Shown: piece after piece, positions 48,301 through 60,300 of the stretch
Position numbering within the stretch: the stretch's first letter is position 1
Layout of the letters: each line of letters begins with the position of its first letter
Assembly (NCBI GenBank): GCA_023333565.1
Contig: JAJKFH010002438.1
Span: 1,054,001 to 1,118,000 of the forward strand
Direction: 5' to 3'
From: Puffinus mauretanicus
Taxonomy: Eukaryota; Chordata; Aves; Procellariiformes; Procellariidae
DNA: 64,000 nucleotides
Notes under the pieces: generated by a model
Databases searched by the model: none
The model's input: the letters and a program-made list of their open reading frames with translations, nothing else
Told to the model about the DNA's origin: nothing
Position numbers and translations under genes: made by a program

Positions 48301-51300
48301 GCCAAGGCTTGGTGCTAGCATCTGAGAGGGGAAAGGAGATGCAACAAGGCAGCTGGTGAGGCAAGAGCATCCAGGCATCTCTTCTCTTTCTCATTTTGTG
48401 AGTCTCTTGCTCCAGGAAAAACACATCTAAATATGGCAAACCCTTCATGCTACATCCGGCTGCTGGCTCCAGCTCACTGGCGTTTGGTTGAGGTCCCCGT
48501 GGAAGGCTGTCCCCCAAGCAGGGAGGGGACGTCCCCCCACGCTCGCTCCGTGCCAGAGCCCGGGCTGACTCACTGCGCCAGGATGTCAGCGCACAGCAGC
48601 CAGCAACCTCAGACAGCCGCTATCTCTTGTCTCTGCCAGACAAATAGGATATCCTCCGTGGCGCGCGGGAGCCCAGCTGGAGCTGCTCCACGCAGGATGC
48701 GCTCAGACATCCTGTGGGCGACCTGTCTTCGCGAGCCCCCGCGCTCGCGGGCCGTGCCGGAGGCCGCGCGGGTGCTGTTTATCCGCTCCATCGCCCGCCA
48801 GGGCGGTCCAGCTGGGAGGCCAGATGGAGCGGCGGGGGCCGGGGAACCGGCTGGCTGGGCTCTCTCGTGGCATTTTCAAACGTAAACAGGCCCCTGCACA
48901 GGAAACCTCCACCGCTGATGAAGGAACGGGGCTCAGGGGGCCGGAGGCTCCTCGAACATGTCAGTGGAGCTAAAGCAGAGGTGCTCCTCTGTGGTCTCTC
49001 CTCTGCCCACTGAGATGAAGAAGGCGGTCTGGGGTTCAGTCCAACAATAACCCAGCAATAACAGGGCTCCTCACTAGCTAGGAGCCCTGCAGCGCTCTTA
49101 AGGCACAGACTGAAGAAAAAATCCACCTTAGACCTAACCTGATTTCACTCCGGTAATTATCTCTGCTGGCTTTGATTAGGGTTCATGCCAGTGTGAAAGC
49201 AGAGCTTTTACTCCTGGGCAAATCTTGCCCCAGATGTCCAGGGATGGCCCAGAGATCCTGAGCAGAAGAGCCAGAAGGGCCAGCAACCCACTGTTTTGGG
49301 GGGCCCCTTCAGAGCCAAAACGAGGAAAAAAGTTAAAGAGTGAGCTTATCGGAAACGGACTTGGGAGCATCAAGAATCAAACTTACAACTCTGCGGTGGA
49401 CACAGACTGAGATTGAGGGCCTGGGAAGCACAGAGGAGCTTAGGCTTTGGCCCTGAATTGCTGTGACCATGGGGAAGTCACTGTCCCAGTATAAGACTCC
49501 ATCTCCCCTCTCCTGTGTCTTGAGACCGTAAGTGATGGGGGGCAGCGATTGTCTCGCACTGCACAGCAGGATCTTGGCCAGACAGTGTGACAGCTGAAAG
49601 CAACAACAAATATTTCCTTGCAGCCTTGCTGCAATCCCAGGGGAGACATGCCAGCTTCAGCGTGCTCCTCGTGGCACTGACAGCCCCTTCAGTGAGGAGG
49701 AGTGAGACGGAGAGAGGAAGTGGCTACAAGCAGTTTCCAGGAAAAAAGGTCCAAGAAGAGCAGGGAAGCGGGGGCAAACAGAGATTCAGTCCTGCCCTTG
49801 TGATTTCGAGTCACTCGGGGTATTTATAGCCTGGAAATCTACTGTGGCCACTTAATCATTTGCACTTATTCTCTGCAGCGTGCAGGGTGTACCGCGATAA
49901 CCCATCATTGTTGTGATTGTGTGCCGATCTTCGGCACAATGGGAGGAAACGCAAAGGCTGGGACGGAGCCGGTGACTGTGCCCAGCGGGACAGGCAGCGA
50001 ATGCCCCCTCCCGTCCAGTGGGACAGGGCTGGGTCACCTCTGCCAGCCGGGCTCGAGGGAAGGGACTCTTGGAGCAGAGGGGTCTTGGTGACTGCGTGGA
50101 AGCAATCCAGGGTCTCCAGTTCCCTGGTATGTGTCCTCCTCTGCCAGACATCTTCACTCTATAGTTCCTTGCAGCTGCTCGTAGCTGCTGGAAGGCACAC
50201 AGCAGCAGCAAACCCCACAGCTTTCTTTAACATTTTGGGGAGGGCCCTGTCCTCACAGCTGGTAGGCATCTGAACACAGGCAGCTCTGAACACAGGAACC
50301 TGGAGGGAGCCATGCTCGCCTGGCCCACCAGCAGCACCTCGACTGAAACAGAGGTTCACACAGTCCTCCTTAGGCATCCAGGTAGACCGATCCACCTACC
50401 CTGGCCTGAAGAAATGACTCACCTTGTCAATGAATTTTGCACGGGTCTAGTCACTATGCAATTCTGCTGAGTCTGCAAACCCCATGCTCAGCCAGAAGGA
50501 ACTTGAGCAGGGAGCAAAAAAAAATACAGAAATAAAAGCATGGGCAGCTCCCAGTTTGGTATTTCCATTCACATAACCCTGATAGGTGCTGGCCCTACAG
50601 GAGCTTTTCTGGGCCTGATTTCCTGCTGGCTTTCACCTGGCTACCGCTCTCCCAGTGTGACAGCAGAAGCAGACCCCCCATGTTTTTTTCCAGGAAGGGA
50701 AAAAGTCAGCGTATTAACATGAAGACAGGATTACTACCAAGTAGCTCTCACAAACTTGGGAATGGTGCCCAGGAGGCCAAGATCTTGGAAAGACCTTAAG
50801 AACTTCCTTGGGGTACTTAATGTTATTTACTTTCCAACAGGAGAGCTGGAAAAAATGCCAAACAAAGAGCTCCAACAACCCGACACCAGTCCGGGAGCTG
50901 CTCAGCTACTGCAACTCCCTAAGCGTTGGCAAGCACAGATGGTGGATTGTATACTTCCTCAGGAGGATCTAAGGAGCAGAAAGGCATCTCTGTTTGCAGG
51001 AAAGGCAAGGAATTGCACAGCAGGCTGCTCTGGAGCTCTGTAAGCATTGCACATTTTAACCCCTCGCTGGACATTTTCCAGGCAGGAGAGGGTGGCTTTT
51101 AAGAGACATGAAGGATACAGTGATGCAAAGCTGGTCTACTACACCAGTGTAGGTTCAGTTTTAAAGCATGTTGTTCTTAGGTGGACTCTTCCTTTGTCAA
51201 GCAGGAGAAGGTTATTCTCTGGTGTGACACATCTCAAAACAATGGATTTCGATCACTTGACAGTTAACAGAGGGCATTTAATTGACTGGAACTGTTAATT

Positions 51301-54300
51301 GTAGTGATACCAGCAACTTTGCCCTCCTGAAGAGCTTCTTACCTGAGCAGCTTCAAGCTCCTCACAAACTATTAATCCTCGCTTCGCTCCTGGAGTGACA
51401 TTTAGCACTGTTATACACACAGCTTGCCCCATTCAGACTGACGGAAGAGTTTCAAAGAAATACAGACAGTTCCTGACTCCTCTTCCCTGGTCCTTCTCCT
51501 CTGATGCTCTAGCTCTCCTCCGTATCAACTTCTCTTGGATTTCTTTCACAGATTATGTCTTCCTCATAACAGGAAGGGACTCTAAGCCACAAAAAGAAAC
51601 CTCTAGGTCCCCATACTAGTATGGTGGAAAGTGCTAGGCAATAGCTCTTCAAAGCCTGGGACACCAGGCAAATTCCAGCAACAGAGAGGCAAAGCAGATG
51701 TGCACTCTGTGAAAAAGCCACCCTGCCTCAACACTGCTGAAAGACGTCACCAATTCCCAGCCTCAGGTTCCCTAGTGACTGCTTCCTCACTGCTGGTTGA
51801 GGGCTCCTTCACAAACGCATCTGCCTAGGGATGAGCTGGGTGCCAAGGGGTGATTATGGTAGAAACTGTGAAGAGAGACCAGGTCTCAGCTGGAAAGTGA
51901 GACGTTGGAGATGGCATCCTGGGGCCAAAGAGGAAACAAGCAGCGGTAATGAGAGAGGGGGAGGCTGCTGCCTGAGCTGTTTGTGGGGCAATGTGCTGAG
52001 AGACGGACTGACACCTGGACAGACCGAAAGGCTAAAGGGAAGTGACTTTCATTTCTGCAGTGCAGCTTCTGGCTGCTCCCCATTATACCACGACCATGGC
52101 CCTTCCCACCATATTCTCTCCAGTTACAGGATAAAGCACCTACCTGATGACAGAAGACTCCCGCTGCTGCCGCTGATAATTTTGCCTTTACTCCCCATGT
52201 TGGCCAGCTTTGAGGTCTTGAGCGTTCCAGTTTCGGTCAGGTCAATCGCAATCTCACTCAGGCTTCTTGCAGCATGAATCTTGGACTGGACATGAACACA
52301 GGAGTTAGTAATGATCTAGTGCTTCTTTAAAGTTCACAGAAGGAAAAAGTCCTTTTGCTGTGGCAGGAAGCAGACCTCCACAGCAAACTTGGATTATTTT
52401 ACAAGAATAGAAGCAATCTGGCACGGTATTCATTGCTGCACTTTTTACATTCTTAAGCGGGTACAATTCTGGCATTGCTTCCTGTTGTTTGTTATTTTCT
52501 CTGCTTTGCCATGCACATTTTTCCCTCTTAAACAAACTATGTATGGAGTCACTGTGTTACCACATACAATAAGAAACCTTCAGAAATGCAAGGCTAAAGA
52601 CCATCTCTAGCATCTAAAGGAAGCCAGGAGGGGCCTTTCCAAATCTGCAATGAGCTTTGGACCAAGACACAGTGAGGACATGGCTTAAATGGGCTGTCAT
52701 CACAAGCTGGAAGAAAATACTGGCAGGAAAACACGTTCAGGTTATGGTCCAGACTAACAAGCTGCATGCAATGCCCCTACTGTGAGGGATCTCTTCAAAG
52801 CGTTAACATTACTCCAGTAAGAAACAACAGCCGGCCCCAGCTTAGTAACTGGCCACTACCAAATGTTAACAATCTAGGCACCTCCAGGGGAAAGTAAACG
52901 TGCATATTGCATAAACCTATAGAACAGAACAGAACAGAATAGAATAGAATAGAATATTGTATTATATTTCAGTTGGAAGGGACCTCCAACAATCATCCAG
53001 TCCTCTTCCTATCTTAAGAGGGAATGAATTGACTTCCTAAGATGTCATCCTTTCTCCATTGGTTATGGAAGGACTTGAGACAACAAAATGCCCAGAAAGT
53101 TCAGGTGAGACAACTCTGGAACTCTCTCTTCATTGAGCAGTGAGCTCAGTTGTGGTTATGCCCACAGAGCCAACAAAGGCAGAAAACGTTCAGGGCAAGA
53201 GGGTTAGCGGCACTGCGCAATGAAATGAGCACGGTAGCTGCTTGCAGGGCTGGGCTCACTCAGTCCTGGTGGCTGCCCTGCCTCTGCAATACAAACCCCA
53301 CTGTTAGTAGCTCACGGTCTATCTCCAGTCCATTCTCCTGGCAGCCTCTAGCAGGTGCTTAACATGAACAAGAGGATCAAGAACATTGATCAAAGTTGCT
53401 GGGGATGGCCCTTCAGTTATATCCCTAAGCACTACCGGGAAGAAGAACCCTACATATAAGGGTGTCTTGGGTAGCCACAAGAATTTTTCAGTCCTTTTGT
53501 GACCAGTACAGCCTTACGATCATCTTAAAATAGCAACTGCCACATCAGAACAACCCCAAAGCCTCTCTAGTCCTCTATCTCATTTCTGTCGGGACATCTC
53601 CAAGCACTTCAGAAAAAAATATATGGAAACTTTTCATTAAGCCGTTGTGGAATAATCTGTCCACATGGAAAATTTCCTCCTGCCTCTTCTGAACTAATGC
53701 TTATGCTCTGAGCTCTATTTAATGTATTGGTTGTCAAATTCACTTCAGGTAACAAGCCATGCTAACAGGGAGGAAACTGACAACCAGGAAGAAGCTCGCT
53801 GTCTGTACCATGGCACACAAAGATGACTGCTGTTTCATCTCCGACCTGGAAATCGGCTTCTTGCTCACTGACCCTCATGGGAGCTCCTCAGTCATGGATG
53901 AAGGGAGCTTGGAGCTCAGCCCATCGCCCAAATCTCGCAAGTCCTGTGCTGCTGAGCTTCAATTAGCCTGGCCTTGCAGGGCCACTGACCTGCAATTTCT
54001 ATTTCCCAGAACCCAGAAGGTTGTTGGGACATTGTGCCGAGGCTCTCCAGCTGCACAAAGGCTTTTGTTCAACAGGATGGTGAAGCCCCAGTTGACCTGA
54101 GCATTCACCTCTGCACCTCCTCAAGGCCAGAAGAGAATCTCAGCCCCAGTCATACCGTTCAGGAGACAGGCACATCATTAGAGCGCTAACAAATCAGAAG
54201 CTGATTGACGCCCACGTACCAGGGTGTGATCTGTTCCCGCTAGAACTAACACGAGATGGGACTACAAGGAACGCTTGCCATGATGTGATTTTCAGTGTTA

Positions 54301-57300
54301 TTTCACATCCTCAGTAAGCAGAAATCATTTTAACATGAACTAAGGCTGAACTGATGGCTGAGTGCTCACCACACTGAGCTTCACTCTCAGCTCTGTTACT
54401 GATTTGCTATGGGGCTCTGGGTAAGACACTTAAGGTTAAATCTTAGCGATCCCCTGCCTGTTTGCACATCAATGAAATAATAAGGGAAGTAAAATGTCTC
54501 CCTGTTGCACACTATATTTTTAAGATTAATTTAAGACTTCAAATGAAGACAGCACTGGGAGAGCCTCATACTGAAAACACTCTCAGAAGTATTATCATAA
54601 TTCAATATTCTTGGGTATTTATAGCCTCTATCATTACCATTCAGAGGTACCCAAACGCCTCACAAGCTTATTTCCACAACAACACCAAAAACAGGGCATG
54701 TGCACTCACTTATTTGAGTGCAGAGGCTGAACTACCTGCCAAGATGTCAGAGCAGATCAGGCAACCAGTACTGACCCTCTTAAACTAATGATACAACCCG
54801 TTAGACACCCCTCATTTCCAGCAGCTCCTCCCCAAACTCAGCTCCGGCAGAAGGATAGCACTCTTTTAACTTCTTGGATCTGAGGTTCCAGGTCAGAAAC
54901 AAGGTTTGTGAAAGATGTTCTCCAAATAGCTCTGGAAGGTTAGTTCTAGGTGAAGAGGAAAGTCCCTGCTTTTATCTAACGAGATTTCCTGCTACTTGAG
55001 TTTCGATAAGGAGCCTGAGCACAAACTGCTGTCTTGCTGCAATCACAGATCTTTGGAGGTAACAAGTCTTCACGCTGATGCTACCCTGGTGATTTATTCA
55101 CTGCAGGTGCATACACGCTGTAAGACCCTACATATATGTAGGGTTATGTATACCTTGTATAACCCCAAGAACAGCCATACTGATCAAAACCAGTATCTGG
55201 CTAACCCAGTATACTGAGTCCTTGCAGCAGATGTCTAGGAAAGGTACAAACCCCAAGTCTGCACAGACAGATCCTGCCCTCCCGCTCTGTGAGGCAGTGG
55301 TTTTCCTGTATTTGTACGATAGTTACAGCAAGAAGCCTTGTAGTTTATTTCCACTCATATTCAGACTGCAAATTAGAGCACACTCTGGCCCTACCTGTTT
55401 GACTAGGCACTAACTAAAACGCTGAGTGAAGGCAATGCAACTGGAGGCTGTGGTCCCGGCCAGCACGCCAAGCCAGCAGCAGCTGGAAGCGTGCCCTGCA
55501 TAGGGCAAATAGTGTGAGACCGAAGCCTGGCATCCCTGGAACCAGAAGAGAGGAAAAGCAAACCAGAAGAGAGCAGATAGATAGGGGATCAGCAGGGCAG
55601 AGCGATCTTCCTCCACAGAGGGTGCAATCCAAACCTGCTGAAGCTGGCGGTGAAGGTTTTAGATCCGACCGCAGTTGTGCTAATGGTGCCCTGCACTAAA
55701 CAGTTGGGATGGAGCATCTCCTGAAAGGAATGGGGTTAATTTTCCATGCTGCTCAATCCCTGCTGCCTCTGCTGCCTACAGCAATGCCAATCAGCATCGG
55801 GTGGTCTTGTGCTTTGGACAGCCACTCACCAGCAGCAGGAATCAGACCAACAGCTCATTTCATACAGGCCACTGAGCAGGAGCCAGCGTGAGGCCTGGGC
55901 TAGACTTTGTACTGACAGCACAATAGTGGAAAGCTAGATTACATCCCATTAGCGCTCCCTCGGGCCCTGCAGTCCCTCCAGGCTCAAAAATTTTAAAGCA
56001 CTTAGCGCAGACCTGCCAAGTCTCATTTACATGGAGGGAGACTGGCTCATTCATGAGTCATTTCAACGCATGGGGCCAAACTGATCCCCAGTGTTGTTCT
56101 GACAGGGTCAGAGGGTGAAGAAAAATCCATCAGTGAAATGCAAGAGTAGATGGACACTAGGGATGAATTTATGCCTCTTGCTTGCAGTGATGGGGCTTTG
56201 CTGCAGGTGATTTTTTGAAACCCTTGGCCTATTTTCTACCAGTTCATTCATCCAAAAAGCCTTGCGCTTGGAGGAAAGTGCTGTTGGGAATTCCCACAAA
56301 AAGAGACTTCTCAAGGCTTCTAGGCCAAACATTTGATTGACTCGGTGCAGTCAACAGAGCAAAGACATGCCTTGAAGTCCTGCTGCATCTGTCTCCTGAA
56401 AAAAAGGCAAGCTGACAGGAGTTCTGCATGCTGACATGTTCACTTGGAAAGCTGGCGATCTTTTCAGTCTTCACGTTACGCTTCGATTGCAGGGAGAGAG
56501 AGACAGATCAGTGGGGAGTGAGATGCTGGGAACTCGGCGAGCTGGCAGGAGTTCAACGCAGAGTGAGGCCACAAAGAAGGCTGGGACCTCACTTCCTTGC
56601 AAAAGGGTCAAAATCCAGGCAAAGCTGATTTTATTTCTTCTCAAAATCAAGTGAAGGGGCTATTCCAGTGGAGTTGTGCAGAAGGTCCAGATCCAACTGG
56701 TGCCCAGTTATGTGAGGAGCACGGGGTTCAAGCTTGCTTTATCACTATGTCATATCTCCTGCCATCTTATTTACACCACTGGAGTGAAGGCTCAGTTGCA
56801 GTGAGCTCCAGCAGGCTTTTTCTTCTCACTTTGTTTTTATTTTTCTTTCTTTTGTCAAAACGATATGAAATGCCAAGTTTGAACATGAAAGGAGGGAATA
56901 TCTAAATTTTGCTTTGAAGTTGGGGATTCAACTGAAGTGGGGACTCAGATTTAAGGGGATGCGAACCCATGTGACCTGAAACTCAAATAAATGTTTGTCT
57001 AAGCCCTTGAGAGCTGAAACGAAGGCACTTCACATCACCCCACTGTGGAGTATGTTTTACTAGTTTTCAAAAGCAAAGCGCACATGGGTACAGTGTCCTG
57101 AAGTGACCAGCAGGATGAATTGAACAGATCAATTAAAGTTGATGGATCTATCAATCTTGACAGCGTCATGTCAAAGACTAGGAAAACAGACTAAAATACC
57201 AGCTCCCTTAAGAGAATGGGACAAAAATATTTGTATGCCTTAACTTCAAAGCCTCAGCATGACTACCGGGATTATTGTGACAAAGCACACTGACATGGTC

Positions 57301-60300
57301 ACAGACGTGACAGGCTGACAAATGAGGGCTGGTGGGTGGTGCTGTCTGTAGGAGTGTGAGAGAGGGGAGATCAGATTGAAACACAATCTGCCAACAACAA
57401 AAGAAGTCACTGAAGGGAAGTCCTGGGCATTTAAGAGACCCAGTTTCTTACCAAAGAAATGGGAGGAGGAGGGAATCTCCTTTTGTTAGTTGGTTGCTTG
57501 TGACCTAAATACCTTGCAGCTAGATCAGCAAATCCATCTGGCTAAAAGTAAAAAAAAATAAACTTCTGTTTGTTTGCTGAGTTGTTTTTGTTGAGAGCAA
57601 AACAGAGAGAGCTATGCTGGGACCGTGGGGAGTGAGAAGGACTCACCCACCGCAACATGCACTTCCCACCTCCAACATGCTTACCTTGCTTTGCTTTCTG
57701 TCCAGGTAGAACTGATGTTGACTAATGGCCATAGCCCAGATAGACTTTATTAGTGCTGGACAGGCGTACCACGTATGCACAGCGATGCCACTATGCCCAA
57801 AAGTCCTCCTGGTCACAGATGCCCTGGAGAGGAGAAAAGAATGAACTGGGGTTACACCAAGGTTTCCTCACGTAGTTTTCTGTGGCAGAACCTATCACAC
57901 ACCTCATAGTAAAAGCTGCTGTCTTGACTGCGCACACACTTGTGCTAATGGGAAAAAATGCTTAGAGAACAGCAATAAATAGCTACTCAAGCCAGGAGAG
58001 CATTTACTTTAAATAACTCCTCAGTGAGCAAGCTCCAGAGGACTAACAGTAAAGATCATCCAGTTTGTCCAGTTCAAACTGTATTTCTGGGTTTGGCTGA
58101 GCTGATGCTGACCTGCTACGTGTCCCAGGGCAGTCACTAGTGCCAAAGCATGTGTGAATCCTCTGTGTCTCATTACATGCTGAGACACCCGAGGCCAAGG
58201 CCTCACACCCTCCACTACCTCTGGCTTTGGATGGTGGCTTTCAAATATTAGGACCCAGGTAACAACTAAAGATCCACAGGATCAATGGCTGCTTTAGAAA
58301 ATGTGGGAGAAACTCTTCCTCTTCTTGATTTCCTCACTTGTAAACAGATGCAGCAGGACTTACCACATGGTACGGGAAAGGAGAGCTGTGAGGTTCGGAG
58401 AGGGCTGCCTAGTGCCCTGGAGAGAAGAATGTTACTCAGCGATTAGCTGAGTGAATATGAAAACAGGAAAAATAAGAGCTAAATGTTTCCTCTCTGGGAC
58501 TCCCAATTGTCCTCAAATATTAGCAAAAAACACAGGTTAGGTTTCTCCATGCTTTCACAGCTGTAGAAAACTGCTTGATTATTCCTCCCCACCCCTCAAC
58601 TCTAACCCCAACAGCAGAGCCCCCGACACTGGCACACCAGCACACACAGGCTCGCAACCTCCTGGTCTGCAGACCCCCTCCCACCGCAGGGATGCAGCAC
58701 TGGCTAGAGTAAACCAAGCCACTGATCTACAGAGCCCCAAATAAATGAGGTCCTCCTTTCCCATCTGTTAAGAAGAGTCTTGTGGTGGAGTCCGATTATG
58801 AAATGAATGTGAGCACTGGTACACAGGCTAGCTCAGAAACATGACACTTTTGTTACAGCCTTTCACGTAGCGACGTGGATGGTGAAGAGGGGCCGGTGCA
58901 AGAGGCAGCCTCGGGAGCAGGGTGTGCTACAGAGGGGCTGCCACAGTCCATAGCCAGCAGGCACTCTGTGCGAGGCAGATGTGGAGGTGACACTGCAGGA
59001 CAGCCTAGGAGCTCTACTGTGCCGTGCAAGGGATGGTCGACTCTTTTCCCAGCACTCAGAAGTCCTCAAGCTTGCTGAGGCCGTGGTTCCCCTCCTGCAT
59101 CTGCACTGGCCACCTCTCCTCTGGTGCCTGTGGGCTACCGCCCTGTCCAAAACTGGAGGTGAACGTGGGGAGGAGAGGCACGTGGTCAAAGAAAGTTGTG
59201 ACAGAGCCAAGAATGAAAAAAAGCAAAACTCTGCAGTGAAATGGGAACTGCTGGCCAGGTTCAGCTTGGGAGACGGCTGACAGCTCTTGTGTCAGGGCCT
59301 TTTCAGTGCTGCAAAATGTTTTAAATTCAAAATGCGAAGCTACAAATCGGAGTGAAATTTCTCTGAGAAAACAGCCGCAGCCAATGAAAACAAGGTCTGA
59401 GGCAACTGGGATCTTGTGTTTCAGCGTTACCCTGTGCTGAGTCCTTTCCATGCAACTACAGCAGAAGGCCTTGTCCTATTACGAGTATCGTTCTTGTGAG
59501 AAAACTCTCCACGGATGCAACAGGATGGTGGCTGGTGGTCCTAATGAGGATGGGTGCTGGGCTGCCTCATCCCTGTCACTGGACAGGGAATGAAGGCTGT
59601 GCTGGGAGGTGCTCTTGAAGTTGGGGGTGGATCCAACTCTGGACGCTTTATGTTGGTTTAAGGGACACAAACCACTGCAGCACGTTGGCATATAAGGCTC
59701 TAAGGCACTCAAACATGGGCTAAAGCCTTAATTCAGTTTCATCCTATTCAGTTCAAACACAGTTACTTGTTTTGAACTCTCAGAAACATACTCTGCAAGC
59801 CATTCATCTTCTCATCTTTTTCTTTTTGGGATTTGTACATGTTTCCCATCAAAACTGCAGACCCCATTAGAAAGTCTGCAGACTTAGCTAGTCAGAGCTG
59901 TGGACTTGCTTTTCACAGCTGTCTTTTGGGGACCTGTGAAAGATACCCATGGGTGTTTTTTCTATGACTTCCCTCCATGCATGCCATATGCGCAATGGAA
60001 TTAACCCTGTCAATACCCCCTAAAACGTATCTCGTTTCCCTCCTTTATGGGATAAGTAGCCGCGATGAAGAGAGGTTAAATGGCTTCTTCAGGACAGGAA
60101 GCCACGGGCAGAGGCAGGGCTTAAAAACATATATTGTGCTGCCCAGCCCTGGCCACAACCAGGGAGCCGTGCTTGATCTCCTGCGAGTGTGGCTTTGCTG
60201 ACTCAGGCTCTGGTTTGGCTACACGGAGAGGAATGCGGAGAGAGCACTGTGTTGGCTACTCCTCCGCCTCCACACACCGAACAACTCCTCGCAGGAGTCC

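Larger units (their letters stand above)
43556..52143 (-). other. FRMD4A: FRMD4A intron w3-w4 (largest visible intron)
   Basis: An 8.6-kb intron, donor GTAGGT, acceptor TATTGATAG. It holds a 16-bp direct repeat pair (45769-45816), a T-rich run (46818-46851), a CTG run (47661-47675), a GC/CpG-rich block (48480-48900) and a MIR-like fragment (49440-49560). No exon with a recognisable FRMD4A sequence was found inside. Confidence 0.85.
52286..57684 (-). other. FRMD4A: FRMD4A intron w2-w3
   Basis: A 5.4-kb intron, donor GTAAGC, acceptor CATGTCCAG. It holds a CR1 3'-end fragment (52921-53010), a MIR-like fragment (54375-54520) and a 20-bp palindrome (55125-55144). No coding exon seen. Confidence 0.85.
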
